Positions 49,099-60,648 of a DNA stretch of 64,000 nucleotides are shown in pieces. Within the stretch, counting starts at the first letter, position 1. Every line of letters starts with the position of its first letter. Under the pieces are notes generated by a model. The model searched no databases. It saw only the letters and a list, made by a program, of their open reading frames with translations, and had not been told where the DNA came from. Source of the stretch: Lelliottia amnigena (GTDB lineage: Bacteria > Pseudomonadota > Gammaproteobacteria > Enterobacterales > Enterobacteriaceae); assembly GCA_900635465.1 (NCBI GenBank), contig LR134135.1, positions 2,852,001 through 2,916,000 on the forward strand, written 5' to 3'. The translations under genes were made by a program, and so were the position numbers.

Positions 49099-50031
49099 TT
49101 ATTTGGACTGGATGACGCGAGCAATATCCGCTGACGTTTGCAGCGTGCGGATTTCCTGAAATAACCCCAGCGCCTCATCGTATTCTTTGCGTAAATAACT
49201 CAGCCACTGTTTGATACGAGCAACGTGATATAGCCCGGTGTCGCCCTGCTTTTCGAGTCGAGTATATTTTTGCAACAGCGTCACCACATCAGGCCAGGCC
49301 ATGCGCGGTTCGTTATATTTAATCACCCGGCTCAGATTTGGAATATTGAGGGCACCGCGACCGATCATCACCGAGTCACAGCCCGTTTCCTGTAGACAGG
49401 CTTGCGCACTTGCGTAATCCCATATTTCACCGTTGGCGATAACAGGAATATTCAGCCGTTGGCGAATGTCGCGAATCGCCTGCCAGTTAATGCGCTCCGC
49501 TTTGTAGCCGTCTTCTTTGGTACGCCCGTGTACGACCAGTTCGCTCGCGCCGGCCTGCTGAACAGCATCCGCAATCTCAAACTGGCGATCGCCACTGTCC
49601 CAGCCCAAACGCACTTTTACCGTGACGGGCAGATGAGACGGCACGGCTTCACGCATCGCTTTCGCGCCGCGATAAATCAGCTCAGGATCTTTGAGCAGCG
49701 TTGCGCCGCCCCCGCTCCCGTTAACCATTTTCGACGGACAACCGCAGTTGAGATCAACGCCATAAGAGCCCAGTTCCACGGCCCGCGCAGCGTTTTCCGC
49801 TAGCCACTCGGGGTATTGGCCCAGAAGCTGAATGCGAACCAGCGTGCCTGACGTCGTCCGACTCTGACGATGCAATTCCGGGCAGAGTCGATAAAACGAC
49901 TTTGCAGGCAACAGCATATCCACCACACGCAAAAACTCGGTGACGCAGAGATCGTAATCATTTACCTCGGTCAGCAGCTCGCGCACCAGTGAGTCGAGCA
50001 CACCTTCCATCGGCGCCAGTAATACACGCAT
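49099..50031 (-). CDS. dusC: tRNA-dihydrouridine(16) synthase DusC
   Basis: FMN enzyme that reduces U16 of tRNAs using NADPH. 310 residues from the ATG at 50031 (a TTG two codons upstream is less likely), E. coli 315. The N-terminal barrel begins [20 protein letters not shown]; the catalytic cysteine is in [20 protein letters not shown] near 97; [10 protein letters not shown] and [10 protein letters not shown] bind FMN. The helical tRNA-binding domain occupies the last 70 residues. Confidence 0.94.
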   Translation of the reverse strand: MRVLLAPMEGVLDSLVRELLTEVNDYDLCVTEFLRVVDMLLPAKSFYRLCPELHRQSRTTSGTLVRIQLLGQYPEWLAENAARAVELGSYGVDLNCGCPSKMVNGSGGGATLLKDPELIYRGAKAMREAVPSHLPVTVKVRLGWDSGDRQFEIADAVQQAGASELVVHGRTKEDGYKAERINWQAIRDIRQRLNIPVIANGEIWDYASAQACLQETGCDSVMIGRGALNIPNLSRVIKYNEPRMAWPDVVTLLQKYTRLEKQGDTGLYHVARIKQWLSYLRKEYDEALGLFQEIRTLQTSADIARVIQSK

Positions 50032-50118
50032 TCTCAATACCTGTGAAAAAAGACGCGCTATGGTAGCCGCTCTCCTGGCGTGTGGAAAGGGCTGTTTAAC
50101 GCGCGTCCCGAGGTGACA

Positions 50119-50382
50119 TCACGTCAACACAAAACCGATGACCACCATGATGACAAGCGCCAGCGAAATGATCGCCGGTCCCGTCATAAACGCGTGCACG
50201 GTCAGTTGTTCTTCTTTCTTAATGGAAGCAAATCGCGCAAGGGCGCTTTTCTCATCTGAAGCAATGATTTCTTCGAACTGCTTTTCGTAGCCCTGCTCTT
50301 TGAGCGCAGACGCGGCGTCAATATCTGCAGCTGGCCGTGCGTGAACCGCACTGCCTTTTTTGAAAATGAAATATTCTGGCAT
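50119..50382 (-). CDS. Small C-tail-anchored membrane protein, unknown
   Basis: An 87-residue protein starting MPEYFIFKKGSAVHARP, with AGGAG six bases before the ATG. Residues 1-65 are soluble and mostly helical with mixed charge; residues 68-86 (PAIISLALVIMVVIGFVL) are a single membrane helix at the very C-terminus, so it should be tail-anchored facing the cytoplasm. I do not recognise the family. It lies between dusC and yohJ on the dusC strand but about 90 bases from dusC and not overlapping it. Confidence 0.7.
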   Translation of the reverse strand: MPEYFIFKKGSAVHARPAADIDAASALKEQGYEKQFEEIIASDEKSALARFASIKKEEQLTVHAFMTGPAIISLALVIMVVIGFVLT

Positions 50383-50597
50383 GAGGATCTCCTGCCTGTG
50401 TGGGAGATTTATCATATCATTACCGCCGAAAAACGGCCCGGTACTACACTGTTTTATATCACCTTTACCTTTAATTCTGGGGAAATGCCCGACGTTCCAA
50501 ATAGGAATGTCTGGTATGCTCAAATTTCATGATGTGATCCGTAGCACGTTTCCAGGTTTAATTGTATGATGAATGCGTTTCATCAAGGACTTTCACC

Positions 50598-50996
50598 ATG
50601 ATCAAATTTCTCAATGCTGTCTGGCAATATTTGCGCGCGTTTATCCTTATTTACGCTTGCCTCTATGCAGGCATTTTCGTCGCGTCTCTACTGCCTATCA
50701 CCATTCCGGGCAGCATAATCGGCATGCTGATTATGTTTTTGCTACTGGCGCTACAAATTTTGCCGCCAAAGTGGGTCAACCCTGGATGCTTCGTGCTGAT
50801 TCGTTATATGGCGCTGCTGTTCGTGCCGATCGGCGTGGGGGTGATGCAATATTACGATGTGCTGAAAGCCCAGTTTGGTCCGATTGTTGTCTCATGCGCC
50901 ATCAGCACGCTGGTGGTGTTCCTTGTGGTGAGCTGGAGTTCGCATCTGGTGCATGGCGAACGTAAAGTGGTAGGGCAAAAAGGAAACCAAAAATGA
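50598..50996 (+). CDS. yohJ: CidA/LrgA-family membrane protein YohJ
   Basis: A 132-residue inner-membrane protein, identical in length to E. coli YohJ, with four helices and the conserved [25 protein letters not shown] near 19-43. LrgA/CidA-type proteins are holin-like and linked to murein hydrolase control and small-molecule transport. The ATG at 50598 is preferred over an upstream frame. Overlaps yohK as ATGA. Confidence 0.93.
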   Translation: MIKFLNAVWQYLRAFILIYACLYAGIFVASLLPITIPGSIIGMLIMFLLLALQILPPKWVNPGCFVLIRYMALLFVPIGVGVMQYYDVLKAQFGPIVVSCAISTLVVFLVVSWSSHLVHGERKVVGQKGNQK

Positions 50997-51688
50997 TGGC
51001 CAATATCTGGTGGTCACTGCCGTTAACGCTGGTGGTTTTCTTCGCTGCACGGAAACTGGCCGCCCGTTTTAAAATGCCGCTGCTCAACCCGCTGCTGGTG
51101 GCCATGGTGGTGATTATTCCCTTCCTGCTGATCGCCCATATACCTTACGAGCGCTACTTTGCGGGCAGCAAAATTTTGAACGATCTGTTGCAGCCTGCGG
51201 TCGTTGCCCTGGCGTTTCCACTCTACGAGCAGCTTCACCAGATCCGGGCTCGCTGGAAATCCATCATCACGATCTGCCTGATTGGCAGCGTCGTCGCGAT
51301 GGTCACAGGGACCTCTGTTGCCCTGCTGATGGGCGCTTCGCCGCAAATCGCCGCCTCAATATTACCGAAATCCGTGACCACGCCGATTGCGATGGCCGTG
51401 GGTGGCAGCATTGGTGGCATTCCCGCGATTAGCGCGATGTGCGTGATTTTTGTTGGTATTTTGGGTGCCGTATTCGGTCACTCGCTGCTGAATGTGATGC
51501 GCATTCGAACCAAAGCGGCACGTGGGCTGGCAATGGGAACCGCGTCACATGCGCTCGGCACTGCGCGTTGCGCGGAACTGGATTATCAGGAAGGCGCGTT
51601 TAGCTCGTTGGCCCTGGTGATCTGTGGGATCATGACGTCGCTCATTGCGCCGTTCTTATTCCCAATTATTTTGGCGGTGGTGGGCTAA
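50993..51688 (+). CDS. yohK: CidB/LrgB-family membrane protein YohK
   Basis: A 231-residue inner-membrane protein, same length as E. coli YohK, partner of YohJ. About seven helices; the LrgB signature [37 protein letters not shown] is near 125-162 and [27 protein letters not shown] near 180-206. Translationally coupled to yohJ. YohJK work is linked to 3-hydroxypropionate tolerance and uptake of related small acids in some reports; here the role is inferred from family. Confidence 0.93.
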   Translation: MMANIWWSLPLTLVVFFAARKLAARFKMPLLNPLLVAMVVIIPFLLIAHIPYERYFAGSKILNDLLQPAVVALAFPLYEQLHQIRARWKSIITICLIGSVVAMVTGTSVALLMGASPQIAASILPKSVTTPIAMAVGGSIGGIPAISAMCVIFVGILGAVFGHSLLNVMRIRTKAARGLAMGTASHALGTARCAELDYQEGAFSSLALVICGIMTSLIAPFLFPIILAVVG

Positions 51689-51718
51689 AATTTGCGATGC
51701 GTCGCGCAATTTTTATTT
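51687..51718 (+). terminator. Terminator after yohK
   Basis: AAAATTTGCG and CGCGCAATTTTT can pair across the yohK stop, ending in a T-rich run. Confidence 0.65.
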
Positions 51719-51742
51719 TGATTTCATAAGTTGCATACATAA

Positions 51743-51758
51743 TGAGAACTGGATCACA
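51743..51758 (+). promoter_or_regulatory. CRP site upstream of cdd
   Basis: TGAGA-ACTGGA-TCACA fits the CRP consensus TGTGA-N6-TCACA with one mismatch and lies about 60 bases before the cdd start. In E. coli cdd is controlled by CRP and CytR; I could not define the CytR site. Confidence 0.65.
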
Positions 51759-51816
51759 TATAAAGCGGTAATGGCTCCGTAAACTACCGATCCATTAACC
51801 TTTATGAGGCATTGCC

Positions 51817-53549
<1,733 letters not shown>

Positions 53550-53555
53550 GAAAAC

Positions 53556-53587
53556 AAAAAAGCCCGCTATCTCAGCGGGCTTTTTTT
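53556..53587. terminator. Bidirectional terminator between sanA and mglC
   Basis: AGCCCGCT pairs with AGCGGGCT (53561-53581), flanked by A residues on the left and seven T on the right, serving both sanA and the mgl operon. Confidence 0.92.
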
Positions 53588-53598
53588 GGCTACGACTA

Positions 53599-54609
53599 TT
53601 ACTTTTTACGTGCGTATTTCAGTGAATCCAGAGCGACGGCGAAGATGATGATCGCGCCCTTGATGATGTACTGCCAGTAAGGGTTCACGCCGATATACGT
53701 CAGGCCATAGTTGATTACGGTGAAGATGATAACACCGGTGACCACGCCCACTACCGTACCCACACCGCCGCTGAACGATACGCCACCCACGACGCAGGCT
53801 GCGATGGCATCCAGCTCGTACATGAAGCCGAGGTTGTTCGTTGCAGAGCCGATACGGCCCGCTTCAAGCAAACCACCGAATGCGTAGAACACACCGGACA
53901 ATGCGTAAATCATCAGCAGGTTCAGCGCAACGTTAACGCCAGACACTTTCGCGGCTTCAGGGTTACCGCCGATAGCAAAGATGTTTTTACCGAAGCGCGT
54001 TTTGTTCCACAGCACCCAGACGAACGCGACTGCAATCAGCGCATAGAAGGTGATGTACGACAGACGGAAGCTGCCCAGCGCCACAAAGCCTTGTGCGAAG
54101 GTGGAGAAGCCGCTGTCAAAACCGGAAATCGGTGATGCGCCCACGAAGTCGTAATACAGGGAGTTGATCCCGTAAACGATAATCATCGTACCCAACGTCG
54201 TAATAAACGGCGTTACGTTCAGATACGCGATGATGATGCCGTTAATCAGACCGATAATGGCACCGATAACGCACACAATCAGCACCACCAGAATGATAGG
54301 CATGGTAGCCATTTCCGGGAACACTTTGTTTGCATTATCAATGGACTGCAATAATGTTGCCGCGATAACAGCCGCTAAGCCCACCTGACGTCCTGCTGAC
54401 AGGTCGGTACCCTGAGTGACAATAAGACCCGCCACACCCAATGCGATAATAATACGCACTGAGGACTGGGTCAGAATGTTACTCAAGTTTAATAAACTTA
54501 AGAACGTAGGGTCCTGGAAAATAATAATGGCCAGTAATACTAAAAGTACGACGTAAATTCCGCCTTCTTTCAGATAAGTGAGAAAACTTTTTTTATTTAA
54601 CGCACTCAT
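53599..54609 (-). CDS. mglC: Galactose/methyl-galactoside ABC permease MglC
   Basis: Inner-membrane permease of the high-affinity D-galactose importer, 336 residues as in E. coli. About nine hydrophobic segments; TQGTDLSAGRQVGLAAVIAATLLQS near 64 and GGVSFSGGVGTVVGVVTGVIIFTVINYGL near 270 are typical of the ribose/galactose permease family. Third gene of mglBAC, 15 bases after mglA. Confidence 0.95.
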   Translation of the reverse strand: MSALNKKSFLTYLKEGGIYVVLLVLLAIIIFQDPTFLSLLNLSNILTQSSVRIIIALGVAGLIVTQGTDLSAGRQVGLAAVIAATLLQSIDNANKVFPEMATMPIILVVLIVCVIGAIIGLINGIIIAYLNVTPFITTLGTMIIVYGINSLYYDFVGASPISGFDSGFSTFAQGFVALGSFRLSYITFYALIAVAFVWVLWNKTRFGKNIFAIGGNPEAAKVSGVNVALNLLMIYALSGVFYAFGGLLEAGRIGSATNNLGFMYELDAIAACVVGGVSFSGGVGTVVGVVTGVIIFTVINYGLTYIGVNPYWQYIIKGAIIIFAVALDSLKYARKK

Positions 54610-54624
54610 GAGGAGCCCCTGATC

Positions 54625-56145
54625 TTAAAGGTGCAAAGACGCAAGACGGAGAATTTCGTTTTGCGTTGTCGTTTTGGTGTCAACAATTCCGGCAACGAGA
54701 CCATTGCTCATAACCAGAATACGATCTGTGATCCCTAACAATTCCGGCATTTCGGAAGATATAATAATGATCCCTTTATTCTTTTTGGCCAGTTCAGCAA
54801 TCAGCTGATAAATTTCAAATTTGGCCCCAACGTCAATACCGCGCGTCGGTTCATCCAGCATTAAAATTTCTGGTTGGGTTAATAACCAGCGACCGATAAT
54901 GACTTTCTGTTGGTTACCGCCGGAAAGCGAACCAATTTGCGTCTGATGTCCTGGGGTCTTCACACGCATTGAATCGATAACCCATTGGGTATCGCTTTTC
55001 ATGCGGGAAGTATCCAGCAGGCCGACTTTATTCTTATAGTTACGAATATTCGAAATTAACGAGTTAAAGTTAATATCGAGATACGCGTAAATACCCGTCG
55101 AGCGACGCTCTTCAGTCACCAGTGCAAAACCATGATTAATGGCTTCGTTGGCATTATGGTTATTAATTTTTTTACCGTGCAGCGTGATGGTGCCATCGGC
55201 TTTCTCACGGATACCAAACAGGGTTTCCACAATATCAGTACGCTTTGCACCGACCAGCCCGGCAATACCCAGAATTTCGCCTTTGTGCAGATCGAAAGAG
55301 ACATCGCGGATGGAAGGCTGACGCAGCGACGTGAGGTTGCGCACCTCAAGAATCACTTCGCCTGGCGTGTTCTGTTTGTCCGGGAAGCGCTGGTTCAAAG
55401 AGCGCCCAACCATCATGGCGATGATTTTGTCCATGTCCAGCCCTTCGAGAGGCTGGGTGGCGATCCACTGACCATCACGCAGAATAGTGATTTCATCGCA
55501 AAGCTGGAAAATTTCTTCCATTTTATGCGAGATGTACACAATACCGCAGCCACGATCTTTCAATTTACGGATAATAGTGAAAAGGTGATTCACCTCTTTT
55601 TCCGTCAATGAAGATGTTGGCTCATCCATGATGACAATTTTCGCATCATAGGAGAAAGCTTTTGCAATTTCGATCATCTGCATCTGCGAAACGGATAATG
55701 TCCCTACGCGTGCGCGCGGGTCAATCTCAATATCCAGTTCATCGAAAATAGCTTTTGTATCACGGTACATTTTGTCCTGATCGACAAATACGCCTTTGGT
55801 CGGATAACGACCCAACCACATATTGTCCATAACAGAACGTTGAAGCACCAGGTTTAACTCCTGGTGAACCATCGAAATACCATTTTCCAGCGCTTCTTTG
55901 GCTGAATGGAAATCGATCTCTTTCCCCTGAAAAAGGATGCTACCAGAATCTTTTTGATAGATTCCAAAAAGGCATTTTAATAATGTTGATTTACCTGCAC
56001 CGTTCTCTCCCATCAACGCGTGAATAGAGTGAGGACGCACTTTTAAATTAACATTATCGAGAGCCTTAACGCCCGGGAATGACTTGTTAATACCGCTCAT
56101 TTCTAACAAGAATTCGCGTGACGACTGAGTAGTTGTGCTGACCAT
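54625..56145 (-). CDS. mglA: Galactose/methyl-galactoside ABC ATPase MglA
   Basis: Double-headed ATPase of the galactose importer, 506 residues as in E. coli from the ATG at 56145. The first nucleotide domain has GENGAGKST near 46-54, [14 protein letters not shown] and [10 protein letters not shown]; the second has the degenerate Walker A ([10 protein letters not shown] near 300) usual for this family, then [15 protein letters not shown] and [19 protein letters not shown]. Second gene of mglBAC, after a stem-loop that follows mglB. Confidence 0.95.
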   Translation of the reverse strand: MVSTTTQSSREFLLEMSGINKSFPGVKALDNVNLKVRPHSIHALMGENGAGKSTLLKCLFGIYQKDSGSILFQGKEIDFHSAKEALENGISMVHQELNLVLQRSVMDNMWLGRYPTKGVFVDQDKMYRDTKAIFDELDIEIDPRARVGTLSVSQMQMIEIAKAFSYDAKIVIMDEPTSSLTEKEVNHLFTIIRKLKDRGCGIVYISHKMEEIFQLCDEITILRDGQWIATQPLEGLDMDKIIAMMVGRSLNQRFPDKQNTPGEVILEVRNLTSLRQPSIRDVSFDLHKGEILGIAGLVGAKRTDIVETLFGIREKADGTITLHGKKINNHNANEAINHGFALVTEERRSTGIYAYLDINFNSLISNIRNYKNKVGLLDTSRMKSDTQWVIDSMRVKTPGHQTQIGSLSGGNQQKVIIGRWLLTQPEILMLDEPTRGIDVGAKFEIYQLIAELAKKNKGIIIISSEMPELLGITDRILVMSNGLVAGIVDTKTTTQNEILRLASLHL

Positions 56146-56183
56146 AATTATACCTTGACGGCCTCGCATATCGCGTTATAAAA

Positions 56184-56203
56184 GGGCGCAACGAATTGCG
56201 CCC
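56184..56203 (-). promoter_or_regulatory. Intercistronic stem-loop between mglB and mglA
   Basis: GGGCGCAA (56184-56191) pairs perfectly with TTGCGCCC (56196-56203), with a CGAA tetraloop. It lies 25 bases after the mglB stop and has no T run, so it is more likely an mRNA-protecting hairpin or partial terminator that lifts binding-protein output above the transporter. Confidence 0.75.
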
Positions 56204-56227
56204 TGTGAGAACATGCAATCAAATAAC

Positions 56228-57226
56228 TTATTTACCGACAAACTCAGCCAGGTTCGACTGATCTACGCCCACGTATGGGATACGTACAATTTTGTTCTCG
56301 ATTTTCCAAGTGGTGCCATCTGCAGCACCTTTGCCCGCGGCCAGGTTTTTCGCCAGGTCGAAGGTGGCTTTCGCCTGGTTGTTAGCGTCGTTCAGCACGG
56401 TACCGGCCATTGCGCCCGATTTCACCAGCGCCAGCGCTTCTGGCAATGCATCCACACCGAAGACTGGAATAGATGATTTGTTGTGCGCTTTCAGCGCTTC
56501 AACCGCACCCATTGCCATCGCATCGTTGTTCGCGATAACCACTTCGATTTTGTTAGCATTCGGACCAGACAGCCATGCGTCCATCTTGTCTTTTGCCATT
56601 GCGGTATCCCACATCGCGGTATCAAGCGCCAGCTGCTGCGTTTTCAGCCCTTTGTCGTTCAGCTCTTTGATAACGTAAGTGGTACGCGCTTCAGCATCCG
56701 GGTGACCCGGCTCGCCTTTCAGCAGAACAAACTGAATCTGACCATCTTTATTCAGATCCCAGTTCGGGTTTGCTGCCCAATGTTTAGCGATCAGATCGCC
56801 CTGAATAATACCGGACTCTTTGGAGTCAGTACCCACGTAGAAGGCTTTGTCGTAGCTGTCCAGCGCTTTGCGGGAAGGTTCTTTGTTAAAGAAGACGATT
56901 GGCACATTCTGCCCGCGCGCTTTCTCGATAACCGTACCTGCCGCAGCCGGGTCAACCAGGTTGATTGCCAGGGCTTTAACGCCTTTTGCCAGCAGAACGT
57001 CGATCTGATCGTTCTGTTTGGACTGGTCGTTCTGGGAGTCGTTCATCAGCAGCTGGACGTCTGGCGCTGCTTTAGCATCTTTTTCAATTGCTTTACGCAC
57101 AACAGACATGAAGTTGTCGTCGTATTTATAGATTGTCACGCCAATACGGGTATCCGCAGCGTGCGCTGCTGCGCCAAAAAGCATGCTTGCCATAACGGCA
57201 GACAGAGTCAAAACCTTCTTATTCAT
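56228..57226 (-). CDS. mglB: Periplasmic galactose/glucose-binding protein MglB
   Basis: Periplasmic binding protein for D-galactose and D-glucose, serving the Mgl importer and the Trg chemoreceptor. 332 residues as in E. coli; signal peptide 1-23, cut after AHA. The mature protein has [14 protein letters not shown] (sugar-binding aspartate), VFFNKEPS and the calcium-binding loop DLNKDGQIQ near 157-165. First gene of the operon, with a leader of about 250 bases below the CRP/GalS sites. Confidence 0.96.
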   Translation of the reverse strand: MNKKVLTLSAVMASMLFGAAAHAADTRIGVTIYKYDDNFMSVVRKAIEKDAKAAPDVQLLMNDSQNDQSKQNDQIDVLLAKGVKALAINLVDPAAAGTVIEKARGQNVPIVFFNKEPSRKALDSYDKAFYVGTDSKESGIIQGDLIAKHWAANPNWDLNKDGQIQFVLLKGEPGHPDAEARTTYVIKELNDKGLKTQQLALDTAMWDTAMAKDKMDAWLSGPNANKIEVVIANNDAMAMGAVEALKAHNKSSIPVFGVDALPEALALVKSGAMAGTVLNDANNQAKATFDLAKNLAAGKGAADGTTWKIENKIVRIPYVGVDQSNLAEFVGK

Positions 57227-57477
57227 GGTATCTCCGGTTTTTTTTATGCAGGGTAATTCTTCTTGTGAATAACGATCGGCAGGCGGGTGTTAAAAAAACG
57301 TTACTGACCGCCGAAGTTCACTTATAAAATTTCTCTCTTCCGTGTTCGGTAACGCTCCAGAAATGCGCTTTATGGTTGTTTGCGGCACTTTGGCTATAGT
57401 AAAAGTGATTAATCACCGTTACATAGCGTTTCAGTTCCTAAAACGCTGACATCATAGTCAGCGCCTTGTTAAGATAC

Positions 57478-57511
57478 TGTGAATTTACTCACAGATTGAA
57501 AACGGTTACAT
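57478..57511 (-). promoter_or_regulatory. CRP site and GalS/GalR operator for mglBAC
   Basis: TGTGA-ATTTAC-TCACA (57478-57493) is a perfect CRP consensus. Two bases on lies TTGAAAACGGTTACAT (57496-57511), which on the minus strand reads ATGTAACCGTTTTCAA and fits the gal operator GTGNAANCGNTTNCAC. This gives cAMP activation and galactose-responsive repression of mglB. Confidence 0.88.
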
Positions 57512-57523
57512 CACTCATCGTTA

Positions 57524-58546
57524 TCAGTTAGTGATCGGAGCCACAATTTGCCGAATAGCAACAGAATGACGACGCACTAAAGTTGGCATGAAACAGTGTG
57601 TTGCGCTCGAATCAAGCTGCCCTGCGGCGCCCTGTAACGCCAACTCAGTGGCAAGACGCGCCATCGACGCAATAGGGTAACGCACCGTGGTTAGCTGAGG
57701 GTCTGTGTACCGCGCAATGGGGATATCATCGAAACCAATCAATGACAAATGCTGTGGCACCGCAATTCCGTTGTCTTTTAGCGCGGTAAGCGCCCCGGCG
57801 GCCATGCTGTCGTTGTAGGCAAATACCGCCGTGAGCTGCAAATTGCGTCCTAGCAATTCGACCATGGCGGCCTCCCCACCCTGCATATCCGGTGCACCGG
57901 TACCTATCCAGCTATCGACAGGCATAATCCCCGCTTCTTTCATTGCGTTCTGCCAGCCCTCACGCCGCATGTCGTCATCTTCAATGTGATGGCTTGAGGC
58001 CAGATAACCGATGCGCTGGTGGCCGTTATTGATCAGCATTCGCGTGGCCATCATGGCGCCGCTGACGTTATCCAGCGCCACGCAGCGGTGGGCGTAGCCC
58101 GGTACAACGCGGTTAATCAGAACCATCCCATCGATGTGATCCATGAAACCTGCCAACTCTTCATCGCTCAACGCTTTTGAGTGAACAATCAGGGCGTTAC
58201 ATCGCTGACGTATCAGCACTTCAATGGCATGACGCTCTTTTTCAGCTTCATGATAGCTGTTGCCGATCAGCACGTATTTATTGTGCTGCTGGGCAACAAC
58301 GTCCACGGCTTTCACCAGCGCGCCAAAGAATGCATCTGACACATCCATCACCACAACGCCGATGGTGTCACTCACCTGAGTGGCGAGCGCCTGAGCGTTA
58401 GCATTTGGCCGATAGCCCAGCTGCGTGACCGCTTTCATCACGCTTTCACGCGTTTCAGGACTCACCAGCGCGCTGTTGTTCAGGACGCGAGAAACGGTAG
58501 CAACAGAAACACCCGCGATGCGGGCCACGTCACGAATGGTGATCAT
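57524..58546 (-). CDS. galS: Mgl repressor/isorepressor GalS
   Basis: LacI-family regulator that represses mglBAC and its own gene until galactose or fucose binds. 340 residues from the ATG at 58546 (three codons after an upstream ATG); E. coli 346. The helix-turn-helix [22 protein letters not shown] is at 3-24 with hinge [13 protein letters not shown]; the periplasmic-binding-like core has [19 protein letters not shown] and ends early, about six residues shorter than E. coli. Its own promoter has a matching CRP/operator pair. Confidence 0.94.
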   Translation of the reverse strand: MITIRDVARIAGVSVATVSRVLNNSALVSPETRESVMKAVTQLGYRPNANAQALATQVSDTIGVVVMDVSDAFFGALVKAVDVVAQQHNKYVLIGNSYHEAEKERHAIEVLIRQRCNALIVHSKALSDEELAGFMDHIDGMVLINRVVPGYAHRCVALDNVSGAMMATRMLINNGHQRIGYLASSHHIEDDDMRREGWQNAMKEAGIMPVDSWIGTGAPDMQGGEAAMVELLGRNLQLTAVFAYNDSMAAGALTALKDNGIAVPQHLSLIGFDDIPIARYTDPQLTTVRYPIASMARLATELALQGAAGQLDSSATHCFMPTLVRRHSVAIRQIVAPITN

Positions 58547-58636
58547 ATTCACCACACTTTGTAGGATTGCAGCAACTCACAGACACCCCCTGTGTTTAGC
58601 AAGGAGGCTATTTTGGCAGCGACGGAGAAGGGACTA

Positions 58637-58671
58637 CGTGAAGAAGCTCACACAGATGAAAACGGTTACAT
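58637..58671 (-). promoter_or_regulatory. CRP site and GalS operator for galS
   Basis: CGTGA-AGAAGC-TCACA (58637-58652) is a near-perfect CRP site, followed three bases on by ATGAAAACGGTTACAT (58656-58671). The operator core GAAAACGGTTACATC is identical to the one upstream of mglB, with nearly the same CRP spacing. Supports autoregulation. Confidence 0.85.
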
Positions 58672-58701
58672 CCGTTTTGTTAATGATTGTGATCCAGATC
58701 G

Positions 58702-59859
58702 TTATCTGGATGTATTATTCAATGAAACACCCGAAGCAAGTGCGGTTAATTGACGCCATACCCATTCCACCGGGCCCTGACGGAAATAGCGCAACCAGAT
58801 AACGGAAAAGAGCATGTTGACCATCCAAACGGGGATCACAAATGCCATGAGCTGGAACCTGTCGAATTTCATAAACAGGCCTAATCGATAGAAAAGCGTC
58901 GTGCAGATTACGGTTTGCAGCAGGTAATTACTGAGAGCCATGCGTCCAACGCACGCGACAGCAGCGGCTAATCTGAAACGTGCAATTTGCGGCCAGAACC
59001 CGAAAATAAGCGACGCATAGCCGATGGTCTGGAACGGCGCGCTTAGCTCTCGCGGAGCCTGCAACAGAAAAGCACACCAGCGATAGTCCCAGCCCAACAT
59101 CCATTGCGCACTCACCGCAGGCAGGTTAATCGCCATGCCCAACAGAACCAGTCCGGCTCCCGTGAGGCGATAATGCCTGAGGCTAAACGCCCCTTTTAGC
59201 CAGCCGGTGCGCATCAGCGCGGCACCGATCAGCATCATCCCCGCCAGCTGCCAGCCGTATTGCGCCCCTAATGCGAGCAGATTGTCTCCGAGCATATCCG
59301 CCCGATTGCTGATCGCTTCGACGCCGCCTTTCAGCTTCCAGTATTGCTCATACTGGAGCGATGCCGCGCCAGGGATCCACGAACGATTCGTGGTACCGCC
59401 CGAAATCATACCCAGCAGCAGCAGGACCCCAATGCCAATGGCATAGAGCATCACGCCAGTGTTAAACAGGCTTTTGGCATCCTGCGCGTCGCGGATCATG
59501 CGCCAGCAAATCAGCCCGACTAAACCATAGGCCAGAAGAATGTCGCCATCCCACAAAAACAGACCGTGAATAAACCCGAGGATGACCAGCAGCGTGAGGC
59601 GGGACTGAATCCAGCGCTTGCCGCGCTTGAGCAAAATCTGGAGACCCGCACCAAAAAGTAACGCAAAGAGCGTGAGGAATTTGACCTGCGCAAACAGATC
59701 TAAAATCGCCCAGGTCCATGCGTCGCGGCGGGTGATTTCGCCATACCAGGCAGGATTGAGATAAGCCGCCTTTGGCAGACCAAAGGCGCTAATGTTGAGC
59801 AGCAGGATACCGAGGATGGCAACGCCACGTATAAAATCCAGCGTGACATTACGCTCCAT
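58702..59859 (-). CDS. yeiB: DUF418-family membrane protein YeiB
   Basis: A 385-residue inner-membrane protein, as long as E. coli YeiB, with about ten helices. The start RNVTLDFIRGVAILGILLLNISAFGLP and the FGAGLQILLKRG segment near 70 mark the YeiB/DUF418 family, distantly like acyltransferase-3 proteins. Function unknown. Follows folE by 16 bases on the same strand, so the two are probably co-transcribed, and reads toward the galS promoter region. Confidence 0.93.
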   Translation of the reverse strand: MERNVTLDFIRGVAILGILLLNISAFGLPKAAYLNPAWYGEITRRDAWTWAILDLFAQVKFLTLFALLFGAGLQILLKRGKRWIQSRLTLLVILGFIHGLFLWDGDILLAYGLVGLICWRMIRDAQDAKSLFNTGVMLYAIGIGVLLLLGMISGGTTNRSWIPGAASLQYEQYWKLKGGVEAISNRADMLGDNLLALGAQYGWQLAGMMLIGAALMRTGWLKGAFSLRHYRLTGAGLVLLGMAINLPAVSAQWMLGWDYRWCAFLLQAPRELSAPFQTIGYASLIFGFWPQIARFRLAAAVACVGRMALSNYLLQTVICTTLFYRLGLFMKFDRFQLMAFVIPVWMVNMLFSVIWLRYFRQGPVEWVWRQLTALASGVSLNNTSR

Positions 59860-59875
59860 TTATCCTGCCTTCCGA

Positions 59876-60544
59876 TCAGTTGTGGTGACGCACTGCGCGC
59901 AGAAATTCCTGACGGGTATTCTGGCTCGACTTAAACAGACCGCCAAGGGAGGTCGTGGTCGTTGCACTGGTGGCATCACGTACGCCGCGCGCTTTCACGC
60001 AATAATGCACGGCATCAATGGATACAGCCACATTGTTGGTCCCCAACAGCGTTTGAAGCGCAGTCAGAATTTGCTGGGTCAAACGTTCCTGAACCTGCGG
60101 ACGCTGGGCAAAGAACTGCACAATGCGGTTAATTTTAGACAGGCCAATCACCGTATCTTTAGGGATATACGCCACGGTCGCTTTGCCATCGATAGTAACA
60201 AAGTGGTGTTCGCAGGTACTCGTCAACGTAATTTCGCGCACGGTCACCATTTCATCGACTTTCATTTTATTTTCGATGACGGTGATTTTTGGGAAATTAG
60301 CGTAATCCAGGCCGGAGAAAATCTCGTCGACATACATTTTTGCGATGCGTTGCGGCGTCTCCATCAGGCTGTCGTCGCTCAGGTCGAGATTCAGCAACTG
60401 CATAATCTCGGTCATGTGCCCGGCAATAAGACGTTTGCGTGTTTCATTGTCCAGTTCGGTGACCGGTGGACGCAGCGGGGTTTCAAGACCACGCGCAACC
60501 AGCGCTTCGTGGACGAGAGCGGCTTCTTTACTGAGTGATGGCAT
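59876..60544 (-). CDS. folE: GTP cyclohydrolase I
   Basis: First enzyme of folate synthesis, turning GTP into dihydroneopterin triphosphate; a homodecamer. From the ATG at 60544 it has 222 residues, as in E. coli. Zinc ligands lie in STCEHHF (near 109-115) and HYCVKARG (near 180), and [23 protein letters not shown] is diagnostic. AGGAG is upstream of the start. Conserved placement next to yeiB. Confidence 0.96.
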   Translation of the reverse strand: MPSLSKEAALVHEALVARGLETPLRPPVTELDNETRKRLIAGHMTEIMQLLNLDLSDDSLMETPQRIAKMYVDEIFSGLDYANFPKITVIENKMKVDEMVTVREITLTSTCEHHFVTIDGKATVAYIPKDTVIGLSKINRIVQFFAQRPQVQERLTQQILTALQTLLGTNNVAVSIDAVHYCVKARGVRDATSATTTTSLGGLFKSSQNTRQEFLRAVRHHN

Positions 60545-60648
60545 TATTTTTCTCCTGCAGGTGTGGCTGCCTTTTACCCTCATAGAGGCAAAAGTGTTCG
60601 CTCATTGTGCGTGAGGTGACGCACATAATCCAGTATTCACAGCGATAA

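Noticed and set aside
58613..58753. 46-codon plus-strand frame with TTG start and AAGGAGG before it, and an overlapping hydrophobic frame from 58638
   Set aside because: Both cover the CRP and GalS operator sites of galS and run antisense into yeiB; no conservation evidence, so regulatory DNA is the better explanation despite the good ribosome-site match.
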